DNA from: Candidatus Aminicenantes bacterium UBA2199
Lineage (GTDB): Bacteria; Acidobacteriota; Aminicenantia; UBA2199
Direction: 5' to 3'
Assembly: GCA_002327965.1 (NCBI GenBank)
Contig: DCVB01000074.1
Coordinates: 1-5,214 of the forward strand
DNA length: 5,214 bases
Shown piece by piece: positions 1 through 5,214 of this stretch; within the stretch, counting starts at the first letter, position 1; each line of letters opens with the position of its first letter. A program made the position numbers and the translations under genes. The notes under the pieces were generated by a model that saw only the letters and a list, made by a program, of their open reading frames with translations, had not been told where the DNA came from and ran no database searches.

Positions 1-150
1 GGGCTGTACAAGATCAACGAGGACAACAGCAACACCGGCGTGCCGATCCTGAGCAAGATCCCGCTGATCGGCTCGCTGTTCAAGAATTCGCGGAAATACG
101 GAAAGACGCAGGAGCTGATGATCTTCATCACTCCGCGCATCATCAAGTAG
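1..150 (+). CDS. pilQ: Type IV pilus secretin PilQ, C-terminal end (5' truncated by window edge)
   Basis: Only the last 49 residues and the TAG stop are present, read in frame 1 from the first base. Seen: the classic secretin C-terminal signature, V14-P-I-L-S-K-I-P-L-I-G-S-L-F27, followed by a charged turn and the ending E38-L-M-I-F-I-T-P45-R-I-I-K. The VPxLxxIPxxGxLF and ELxIFITPxI blocks form the end of the beta-barrel domain of outer-membrane secretins (PilQ/GspD/PulD superfamily). PilQ forms the gated outer-membrane channel through which the type IV pilus emerges. The protein ends right after ITPRIIK, with no S-domain extension of the GspD type, which favours PilQ; GspD or another secretin cannot be excluded without the N-terminal domains. 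A lipoprotein gene starts 9 nt downstream, so the two are probably co-transcribed. Confidence 0.85.
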   Translation, partial: GLYKINEDNSNTGVPILSKIPLIGSLFKNSRKYGKTQELMIFITPRIIK

Positions 151-159
151 GAGGGCAGC

Positions 160-774
160 ATGAAACTGAGATTCCTGGTCCTGATCATAGCGGCGCTGGT
201 CCTGGGCGGCTGCGTGGCCAAGGAGGGCGACACGACCTCGGCCAGCTTCCTGGTGATCAATTCGCTGACCGGCAACGACCTGGAAGGCAACGCCGGGTCG
301 ACCACGGTCTTCTCCGACGTGGACATGGGCGGCAGCATCGTCAACGACAACGGCGTGGCTTCGGTCAGCACCCTGACCTACAACCCCCTCGAGGATTCCG
401 AGGAGCATGACATCACCTACTACATGAACGTCATCGTCGACCAGATCGACGTGGAGTTCATGCGCACCGACGGCCGCAACGTGGAGGGCGTCGACGTTCC
501 CTACCGCTTCACCCAGCCGATCAACATGATCGTCCCCGTTGACGAGAATGTCGAGATCCCCTTCGTCCTGATCCGCCACGTGGCCAAGCTCGAGGCGCCG
601 CTCTTTGCCCTGCGCGAGATCACGAGCCAGGGTGTCGTCCTGCAGCTGGTGGCCAAGGTCACCCTGCACGGCAAGGACCTGGGCGGCCACCGCGTGGCGC
701 CGGTGAGCGGCTATATTAGCGTCTGGTGCTCCAACTTCGCTGATTCCCAGCCCGAGCCCGAGCCCACTACCTGA
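160..774 (+). CDS. Putative lipoprotein of unknown function, downstream of the secretin gene
   Basis: 204 aa, family not recognised. Seen: a short lipoprotein signal peptide, with K2 and R4, a hydrophobic stretch at about 5-15, and lipobox L15-G-G-C18, so Cys18 should be lipidated after signal peptidase II cleavage. The mature part looks beta-rich and acidic, without further membrane segments. It has a Thr/Ser/Gly-rich beginning, a central region (about 85-135) with alternating hydrophobic residues, a second Cys at 190, and a hydrophilic Pro-Glu tail (PEPEPTT). The start is supported by AGGAGG at 149-154, 5 nt before the ATG, overlapping the pilQ stop codon. The residue after Cys is Val19, not Asp, so nothing signals inner-membrane retention and outer-membrane sorting is plausible. 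Inference: its position suggests an accessory role with the secretin (pilotin-like or pilus-associated), but no pilotin fold (e.g. TPR PilF) can be recognised. Confidence 0.85.
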   Translation: MKLRFLVLIIAALVLGGCVAKEGDTTSASFLVINSLTGNDLEGNAGSTTVFSDVDMGGSIVNDNGVASVSTLTYNPLEDSEEHDITYYMNVIVDQIDVEFMRTDGRNVEGVDVPYRFTQPINMIVPVDENVEIPFVLIRHVAKLEAPLFALREITSQGVVLQLVAKVTLHGKDLGGHRVAPVSGYISVWCSNFADSQPEPEPTT

Positions 775-778
775 TCAT

Positions 779-784
779 GGGAGG
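779..784 (+). promoter_or_regulatory. Ribosome binding site deciding the start of the Ig-like lipoprotein gene
   Basis: GGGAGG lies 7 nt before the ATG at 792. It sits inside the coding part that would result from the upstream in-frame ATG at 777, which has no comparable Shine-Dalgarno sequence. The ATG at 792 also gives a standard signal peptide beginning M-K-K, so 792 is preferred over 777. Confidence 0.7.
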
Positions 785-791
785 CAGGAAC

Positions 792-1307
792 ATGAAAAAA
801 ACATTATATCTGATGATCCTGGCGGGCCTGATCCTGGCCGTCGCCTCGTGCACGCGCAGCGAGATCCCCGACCCCGAATGGAACGACCCGGCCGGCTTCT
901 ACATCCTGCTGGAGGGCTCGGCCAACCCGGCCGTGTTCTTCATCGACGGCAACATCCATTCCAGCCGCATCTACGTGCGGGTCACCGATTCCAAGGGCCG
1001 GCCGCTCTCCGGCCGCACCATCTTCTTCGAGCAGTTGGCGGACAGTGCTTCCTACCGCCAGGTTGACTGGGGCTATTTCGAGAATAACGGCGTGACCATC
1101 AGGAAAACGACCAATGCCAACGGCGAGGTCAGCGTTGTTTTTTACGCTCCCACCCGGTTCAATTCGGGCATCATGTACATTCATGCGGTCATGCAGGTCG
1201 ATGGCCACGCCGACCGCGGCAGCACCAGTCACGTGGGCAATGTTCCCCAGGACTACATCGGCATCACCATGTACAACAGCGCCGGCGCGGCGGCAGCCGC
1301 CGAGTAA
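792..1307 (+). CDS. Putative lipoprotein with a bacterial Ig-like (Big_1/invasin-type) domain
   Basis: 171 aa from the ATG at 792; an in-frame ATG at 777 would add MGGRN in front of a normal signal peptide and is less likely. Seen: K2-K3, a hydrophobic core at about 4-17 and a lipobox-like V17-A-S-C20, so probably lipidated at Cys20. Residues about 45-150 read as one Ig-like beta-sandwich of the Big_1 type. Typical marks are the strand and turn V64-T-D-S-K-G-R-P-L-S-G74, the T107-N-A-N-G-E-V113 motif before a strand (VVFYAPT), and a closing strand near 128-136. Such domains occur in intimin/invasin-type adhesins and in many exported proteins as binding or spacer modules. The protein ends in a low-complexity AGAAAAAE tail. 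The gene lies 17 nt after the preceding lipoprotein gene and probably shares its transcript with pilQ. Function is unknown; a surface or periplasmic role linked to the pilus secretin is inference. Confidence 0.82.
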   Translation: MKKTLYLMILAGLILAVASCTRSEIPDPEWNDPAGFYILLEGSANPAVFFIDGNIHSSRIYVRVTDSKGRPLSGRTIFFEQLADSASYRQVDWGYFENNGVTIRKTTNANGEVSVVFYAPTRFNSGIMYIHAVMQVDGHADRGSTSHVGNVPQDYIGITMYNSAGAAAAAE

Positions 1308-1332
1308 CGGCCGGGCACCGTCTCGCGAGCGA

Positions 1333-1356
1333 CAAGCGGCGGCCGTTTTCCGCTTG
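1333..1356. repeat. Short inverted repeat (hairpin) in the intergenic spacer
   Basis: CAAGCGG (1333-1339) and CCGCTTG (1350-1356) are perfect 7-nt inverted arms around a 10-nt loop. No T-tract follows the right arm, so this is not a convincing intrinsic terminator. The right arm overlaps the candidate -35 element of the next unit by three bases, so the site might be regulatory, or chance in GC-rich DNA. Confidence 0.35.
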
Positions 1357-1382
1357 CGCCGTTGCCGCGGCTGTGATATAAG
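1354..1382 (+). promoter_or_regulatory. Candidate sigma70-type promoter with extended -10
   Basis: A weak -35 (TTGCGC, 1354-1359) is separated by exactly 17 nt from TATAAG (1377-1382), which is preceded by TG at 1374-1375 to give the extended -10 form TGnTATAAG. It stands out as AT-rich in a GC-rich spacer and would start transcription near 1389, about 28 nt before the TTG start at 1417. It would drive the TPR, roadblock and phosphorylase genes separately from the pilQ-lipoprotein unit. The -35 matches only the TTG part of the consensus, so the call rests mainly on the -10. Confidence 0.4.
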
Positions 1383-1416
1383 AATTTGTCCGCCGTGCTG
1401 AAAGAAAGAGGTTAGA

Positions 1417-2208
1417 TTGGCCGCTTATCAGAGTGAACGGGAGCAGCTGGCGCAGCTGGAATGGCTGTTCGAGCAGAAAAAATTCGCCGAGGGACTGGCC
1501 CGCACCGAGGATGTCCTGCGCGAGTTCCCCGCCTCGTTCCACCTGAAGTTCCTGCGCTACCGCTTCCTGCGCCAGCTGCAGCAGAACGTGGAGGCGCTGC
1601 AGCTGCTTCGCGAGATGCATGCCATGTCCGGGGACAACATCATGGTGGTCAGGGAGCTGGCCGACCTGAATTTCCAGCAGAAGCAATTCCCGGAAAGCCT
1701 GCTGTATTATAAAAAACTGGTCTTTCTCGATTCCTTCAACACTCAGGCCCAGGAGCGGCTCAAATTGCTCCATGAGCGCCTGGAGATCGGCGTTTCCGAC
1801 CGCCTGGCCGATACCAAGGCCGAATTCCGTCCCGAAAGCGCTCCCATTGCGGAGCCCGCTGCCGCCATGCCGCTGCCCCAAACCGAGACCGTGACGGAGC
1901 CGCCGCCCATCACCCTCGACTTCGGGGAGAAGCCCGCCAGTCCGCCGGCCGGGAGCACGGCCGGCGGCGAAGGCGCCGGGCTGCATTTCCAGACGGAAAG
2001 CGCCGCCGACCTCTATTTGCAGCAGGACATGCTGCGCGAAGCGCTGGCCATCTACAAGAACCTGTTCGAGAAGACCGGCCGCTCCGATCATTTCCAGAAG
2101 ATCCAAACCATCCTGCAGCGACTGCGCGCCGAGCGCGGCGACCGGGTCATCGAGCGGCTGCAGCGCTTCCTGGAATTGCTGCAGAGAAGGGGGAGCCCAA
2201 TTGTTTAA
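1417..2208 (+). CDS. TPR-repeat protein with Pro-rich linker, coupled to a roadblock protein
   Basis: 263 aa, no signal peptide or membrane segment, so probably a cytoplasmic scaffold. Start is TTG at 1417: an in-frame stop at 1399-1401 rules out anything further upstream, and AGAGG at 1407-1411 is placed 5 nt before it. Seen: three consecutive TPR-like helix pairs at about residues 9-40 (FAEGLARTEDVLREFP), 42-72 and 76-108 (FPESLLYYKKLVFLD). A Pro/Ala/Glu-rich, probably disordered linker follows at about 126-190. A further TPR-like helical pair at about 195-240 (A197-D-L-Y-L-Q-Q, then REALAIYKNLFEKTG) and a basic helical tail end the protein. TPRs bind partner proteins. Its stop codon overlaps the next gene by 8 nt, which argues for translational coupling and perhaps physical interaction with the roadblock-like product. 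The exact family is not recognised and a specific partner cannot be named from sequence. Confidence 0.85.
   Translation: MAAYQSEREQLAQLEWLFEQKKFAEGLARTEDVLREFPASFHLKFLRYRFLRQLQQNVEALQLLREMHAMSGDNIMVVRELADLNFQQKQFPESLLYYKKLVFLDSFNTQAQERLKLLHERLEIGVSDRLADTKAEFRPESAPIAEPAAAMPLPQTETVTEPPPITLDFGEKPASPPAGSTAGGEGAGLHFQTESAADLYLQQDMLREALAIYKNLFEKTGRSDHFQKIQTILQRLRAERGDRVIERLQRFLELLQRRGSPIV
1942..1967. repeat. Perfect 9-bp GC inverted repeat inside the TPR-protein linker
   Basis: CCGCCGGCC (1942-1950) and GGCCGGCGG (1959-1967) are exact reverse complements around an 8-nt loop (GGGAGCAC). In mRNA this would be a very stable hairpin. It lies in the part coding for the Pro/Gly/Ala-rich linker (PPAGSTAGG), where protein constraint is low. 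No T-tract follows, so it is not an intrinsic terminator. Confidence 0.6.
2187..2194 (+). promoter_or_regulatory. Ribosome binding site of the roadblock-family gene
   Basis: A purine-rich AAGGGGGAG-like stretch within the end of the TPR gene lies about 6 nt before the TTG at 2201. It supports a TTG start that overlaps the upstream stop codon (TAA at 2206-2208), the usual arrangement for coupled translation. Confidence 0.55.
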
Positions 2209-2548
2209 AGAGATATTCAACGAGATCCACGACCACAATCCCGAGACCTACCTGATCGGCATCTGGGGCAAGGACGGGCTGGAGCTCGAAAAATCGGTCT
2301 ATCTCCCCCCGGACGCCGACATGGACCTGATCGGGGCCGAGCTCGCCGACGTGGTGGGCAAGCTGGACAACCTGGACCTCGACCGCGCCGGCTTCCAGAT
2401 CGAGTACGTTTCCGGCAAGTTGAAGATCATGGTCCTGTCGCTGAACAGCGGCTATTTCCTGCTCCTGGTCTCCGGCCGGAACCTGATCTCCGGCAAACTT
2501 AAATTCTACCTGGAACTGAAGCGCGACCGCATCCTCGCCATGCTGTGA
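2201..2548 (+). CDS. Roadblock/LC7-domain-like protein (MglB-type family, divergent)
   Basis: 115 aa, small soluble protein; start TTG at 2201, 8 nt inside the preceding gene and preceded by a good Shine-Dalgarno stretch. Seen: the order of elements typical of a single roadblock/LC7 domain over about residues 3-100. An initial helix is followed by a strand with a GKDGLELE turn (about 23-30). A long helix comes next (MDLIGAELADVVGKLDNL, about 42-60), then a strand pair with G-K-L-K-I-M-V-L-S-L and S-G-Y-F-L-L-L-V-S, and a last helix following SGKLKFYLELKRD. Roadblock proteins are dimeric and act as regulators or GAPs of Ras-like GTPases; MglB acts on MglA in polarity and type IV pilus control. 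No GTPase gene lies in this window. The assignment is from fold pattern, not close similarity, so the GTPase partner is inference. Confidence 0.7.
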   Translation: MFKEIFNEIHDHNPETYLIGIWGKDGLELEKSVYLPPDADMDLIGAELADVVGKLDNLDLDRAGFQIEYVSGKLKIMVLSLNSGYFLLLVSGRNLISGKLKFYLELKRDRILAML

Positions 2549-2587
2549 CCGGTCCCTTCCGCCCGTTCTCCCAAGGAGTGTTGATCC

Positions 2588-5131
2588 ATGGCAAATTTTA
2601 AGAGATTCAAGGTCGTGCCCGACCTGCCGGAGAAGCTGAAGCCGCTGCTGGATATCGCTTCCAACCTCTGGCTGACCTGGAACCCCGAGGCCATCAAGCT
2701 GTTCATCACCCTGGACGAGGACCTGTGGGAGAAGAGCCTGCACAACCCGGTGCGCATGCTGGGCGAGATCAGCCAGGAGAAGCTCGAGGAACTGGCCCGC
2801 GACGAGGGGTTCCTCAGCGAGGTGCAGCGGGTCGGCGAGCAACTGGACCAGTACCTGAACGTGCTGCGCAGCATCAACCACGGCCGGAATGCCAGCATCG
2901 CCTATTTCTCCGCCGAATACGGACTGAGCGACACGCTGCCCATCTATTCCGGCGGCCTTGGCATCCTGTCGGGCGACCATGTCAAGTCGGCCAGCGACCT
3001 GAACATCCATTTCCATGGCGTCGGGCTGCTCTACCAGCTGGGTTATTTCCAGCAGTACCTGAACATGGACGGCTGGCAGCAGGATTTCTACCAGGTGAAC
3101 GATTTCCACAACATGCAGGTCCTGGAGATGCGGCGCCCCGACGGCACGCCGCTGGAGATCGAGCTGGATTTTCCCGCCCGCAAGGTCTGGCTCAAGGTCT
3201 GGCAGATCCGGGTCGGACGCGTCTTCCTGCACATGCTCGACTCCAACCATGAGCGCAACAGCGAAACCGACCGGCGCCTCACCGCCCAATTGTACGGGGG
3301 CAATCCGGAAATGCGACTGCAGCAGGAGATCATCCTGGGCATCGGCGGGGTGAGGATGCTCGACGCCCTCGGCATCCAGGTCAACGTCGTGCACATGAAC
3401 GAGGGCCATTCGGCGTTCACCCCCTTCGAGCGCGCCCGGGCGCTGATGCGCAACCAGGGGCTTTCCTTTGCCGAGGCCATGGAGGTGGTACGCCAGTCCA
3501 ACGTTTTCACCAGCCATACCAACGTCCAGGCCGGTCACGACGTATTCAGCCCCGAGATGATCCGGTCCTATTTCGCCCATTACCTGCGGGAGTTCAATAT
3601 TCCGTTTCACGACTTCATGGCCTGTGGCCGCATGCACCCCGACAACCACCAGGAGAGTTTTTCCATGACCGTGGCCGCGGTCAAGAACTCGGCCTTCGTC
3701 AACGGCGTTTCGGTGCTGCAGGCCGAGGTGTCGCGCGAGATGCTGAAGAACATCTGGCCGGCACTGCCGCCCGAGCACGTCCCCATCCAGGCCATCACCA
3801 ACGGCATTCACATCCCCTCCTGGATCTCCTTCGAGATGAACGACCTGTTCGAGCGCTACCTGGGCGGCAAGTGGCGGGAGAAGCAGGATTACCGCGATGC
3901 CTGGGAAAAGGTGCAGAACATTCCCGATCCCGAGCTGTGGAGCGTGCATGAGATCCGCCGCCGGCGGCTGATCGCTTTTGCCCGCCAGCGCCTGCAAAAG
4001 CAGCTGATCGCCAAGGGCGCCTCGAACCTGCTGATCAGCGAGTCGCAGGAGGCGCTGAAGCCGACGGCCCTGACCATCGGTTTTGCCCGCCGTTTCGCCA
4101 CCTACAAGCGCGCCTACCTCATTTTCAAGGACAAGGAGCGGCTGCTCAGTATCCTGAACGACCCCGACCGGCCGGTGCAGCTGGTCTTCGCCGGCAAGGC
4201 CCATCCCCAGGACCAGGCCGGCAAGGAGCTGATCAAGAACATCATCTCCTTCATGTCGGCCGGGCACCTGCGCTCCAAGATCGCCTTTATCGAGGACTAC
4301 GACATCAACGTGGCCCGCTACCTGGTGTCCGGAGTCGATATCTGGCTGAACACCCCGCAGCGGCCCCTGGAGGCGTGCGGCACGTCGGGCATGAAGGCCG
4401 CCTGCAACGGCGTGCTGAACTTCAGCGTCCTGGACGGCTGGTGGGACGAGGCCTACGACCTGAAGAACGGCTGGGCCATCGGCAACCGTGAGGCATATGC
4501 CGACAAGGAATACCAGGACGAAGTGGAGAGCAAGGCCATCTATTCCATCCTGGAGAAGGACATCATCCCCCTTTTCTACGAGCGCGGCTCCGACGGGCTG
4601 CCGCGCGAATGGATCCGCATGATGAAGCACTCCCTGGTCACCATCGCCTCGCGCTACAACACCCACCGCATGGTCAAGGAGTACTTCCGCCGCTTCTACC
4701 AACCCGCCGCGGAGAATTATCTCAGGCTGAGCGCCGACGATTTCCAGCCGGCACGCGAGCTGGTCCGCTGGAAGGAGCGCATGCGCGGCGAATTCCCCTC
4801 CCTGCGCATCGAGGGGGTCCACGCCGACACGGCGCGAACCTACAAAAGCGGCGAGAGCTTTCCGGTGCAGGCCGAGCTTTTTCTGGGACGGCTTGCCCCC
4901 GAGGAGGTGCGCGTCGACGCGTACTACGGCACCATCGTCGGCGAGGACGTGCTGCAGAATTCGGCCCTGGCGCGCCTGGGCGAAGTGGAAAAGACCGGCG
5001 AAGGACGCTACCGTTTCAGCGGCGTCATCACCTGCAGCCGCACCGGCAGCTTCGGCTTCAGGCTGCGCGTCACCCCCAGCCATCCGCTGCTCCTCGATCC
5101 TTACGAGATGGGGCTGGTGCTCTGGAGTTAG
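2588..5131 (+). CDS. glgP: Alpha-glucan (glycogen/maltodextrin) phosphorylase, GT35 with DUF3417 N-terminus
   Basis: 847 aa, full length for the DUF3417-containing phosphorylase subfamily (about 820-860 aa). It is a PLP enzyme that releases glucose-1-phosphate from the non-reducing ends of alpha-1,4-glucans; cytoplasmic. Start ATG at 2588 has AAGGAG at 2573-2578. Domains seen: DUF3417 at about 13-100 (SNLWLTWNPEA), the catalytic core at about 105-700, and a beta-rich C-terminal domain at about 720-847. Core motifs: A105-Y-F-S-A-E-Y-G, Y120-S-G-G-L-G with S128-G-D-H, H269-M-N-E-G-H-S, H310-T-N-V-Q-A-G-H-D, R501-R-F-A-T-Y-K507-R, and the PLP-lysine block E595-A-C-G-T-S-G-M-K603, followed by D616-G-W-W-D-E. 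By alignment from memory with rabbit muscle phosphorylase, K603 matches K680 (PLP), R502 and K507 match R569 and K574 (phosphate site), and H310 matches H377. All key residues are present, so it should be active. No allosteric site of the eukaryotic enzymes is evident. It lies 39 nt after the roadblock gene, probably in the same unit. Confidence 0.95.
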   Translation: MANFKRFKVVPDLPEKLKPLLDIASNLWLTWNPEAIKLFITLDEDLWEKSLHNPVRMLGEISQEKLEELARDEGFLSEVQRVGEQLDQYLNVLRSINHGRNASIAYFSAEYGLSDTLPIYSGGLGILSGDHVKSASDLNIHFHGVGLLYQLGYFQQYLNMDGWQQDFYQVNDFHNMQVLEMRRPDGTPLEIELDFPARKVWLKVWQIRVGRVFLHMLDSNHERNSETDRRLTAQLYGGNPEMRLQQEIILGIGGVRMLDALGIQVNVVHMNEGHSAFTPFERARALMRNQGLSFAEAMEVVRQSNVFTSHTNVQAGHDVFSPEMIRSYFAHYLREFNIPFHDFMACGRMHPDNHQESFSMTVAAVKNSAFVNGVSVLQAEVSREMLKNIWPALPPEHVPIQAITNGIHIPSWISFEMNDLFERYLGGKWREKQDYRDAWEKVQNIPDPELWSVHEIRRRRLIAFARQRLQKQLIAKGASNLLISESQEALKPTALTIGFARRFATYKRAYLIFKDKERLLSILNDPDRPVQLVFAGKAHPQDQAGKELIKNIISFMSAGHLRSKIAFIEDYDINVARYLVSGVDIWLNTPQRPLEACGTSGMKAACNGVLNFSVLDGWWDEAYDLKNGWAIGNREAYADKEYQDEVESKAIYSILEKDIIPLFYERGSDGLPREWIRMMKHSLVTIASRYNTHRMVKEYFRRFYQPAAENYLRLSADDFQPARELVRWKERMRGEFPSLRIEGVHADTARTYKSGESFPVQAELFLGRLAPEEVRVDAYYGTIVGEDVLQNSALARLGEVEKTGEGRYRFSGVITCSRTGSFGFRLRVTPSHPLLLDPYEMGLVLWS

Positions 5132-5148
5132 GAAACAAGAAAAGGAAT

Positions 5149-5172
5149 CGGTTTACGGTTGACGGTTTACGG
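5149..5172. repeat. Short tandem repeat, period 7 (CGGTTKA)
   Basis: Three consecutive heptads CGGTTTA, CGGTTGA, CGGTTTA (5149-5155, 5156-5162, 5163-5169) followed by a partial CGG. They lie 18 nt after the phosphorylase stop codon. They can equally be read as the 10-mer CGGTTTACGG repeated across TTGA. They are non-coding and differ in composition from the genes. Confidence 0.7.
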
Positions 5173-5196
5173 CAAGAATAGGGATTACTAAGACTT

Positions 5197-5214
5197 AAAT
5201 CCCAAATTCCAAAT
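5197..5214. repeat. Start of a second period-7 repeat (AAATYCC), cut by the window edge
   Basis: AAATCCC (5197-5203), AAATTCC (5204-5210) and AAAT (5211-5214) form the beginning of an AT-rich heptad array that probably continues beyond the window. A 6-nt inverted repeat GGGATT (5181-5186)/AATCCC (5198-5203) touches its first unit. The true length and copy number cannot be seen. Confidence 0.5.

Noticed and set aside
1333..1356. Intrinsic terminator after the Ig-like lipoprotein gene
   Set aside because: The stem is only 7 bp with a 10-nt loop and no T-tract follows; the four T bases lie in the loop.
1264..2238. A 324-codon open frame on the minus strand opposite the TPR gene
   Set aside because: It is a mirror of the sense codon bias (many Leu/Gln), crosses the spacer and the end of the Ig-like gene, and has no domain or good ribosome binding site that I could see.
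2147..5083. A 978-codon open frame on the minus strand opposite the roadblock and phosphorylase genes
   Set aside because: It lies almost wholly antisense to a phosphorylase with intact motifs. Its product is a low-complexity mix of Gly, Ala, Val, Leu, Gln and Asp with no recognisable domain, as expected from GC-biased third positions of the sense gene. It also runs across a gene boundary.
4609..5181. A plus-strand open frame overlapping the 3' part of the phosphorylase gene in another frame
   Set aside because: Its translation is Arg/Pro/Gly/His-rich frame-shifted text inside a continuous, well-conserved phosphorylase frame.
5181..5203. Hairpin GGGATT/AATCCC as a terminator of the phosphorylase gene
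   Set aside because: The arms are only 6 bp with an 11-nt loop and no run of T follows; the right arm is part of the AAATYCC repeat, so the pairing may be coincidental.
5149..5214. CRISPR array
   Set aside because: Units are 7 nt long and directly adjacent, with no spacers; this is a short tandem repeat.

Overview
The window is GC-rich and densely coded, and every supportable gene lies on the + strand. It opens inside the 3' end of a secretin gene, most likely the type IV pilus secretin PilQ, so the organism is a double-membraned (Gram-negative-type) bacterium. The secretin tail, the secretory lipoproteins, the roadblock-family protein, the GC-rich genes and the short AT-rich heptad repeats at the right edge are compatible with an Acidobacteriota-related lineage such as Aminicenantes, or with a deltaproteobacterial-type lineage. 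No rRNA or other taxonomic marker is present, so this placement is only a guess.

Layout: 1-150 is the secretin C-terminus. It is followed after 9 nt by a 204-aa putative lipoprotein (160-774) and after a further 17 nt by a 171-aa putative lipoprotein with a bacterial Ig-like (Big_1/invasin-type) fold (792-1307). These three look like one transcription unit of envelope proteins. A 109-nt spacer (1308-1416) follows, with a small hairpin and a plausible extended -10 promoter. The second unit begins with a TTG-started TPR protein (1417-2208) that overlaps by 8 nt a TTG-started roadblock/LC7-like protein (2201-2548). After a further 39 nt comes a complete alpha-glucan (glycogen/maltodextrin) phosphorylase of the DUF3417-containing GT35 type (2588-5131). 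The last 83 nt are non-coding, more AT-rich than the genes, and carry two different short period-7 repeats. No gene-free stretch exceeds 300 nt.

How the genes may work together: the left unit appears to serve the pilus/secretin envelope machinery. The TPR-roadblock pair looks like a co-translated cytoplasmic module; roadblock proteins commonly regulate small Ras-like GTPases such as MglA, which in some bacteria control type IV pilus polarity. The phosphorylase releases glucose-1-phosphate from storage glucan. Its link with the TPR-roadblock pair may be functional or simply positional. No defence system, mobile element, CRISPR array or RNA gene was found. The most interesting items are the uncharacterised secretin-linked lipoproteins and the TPR-roadblock module.
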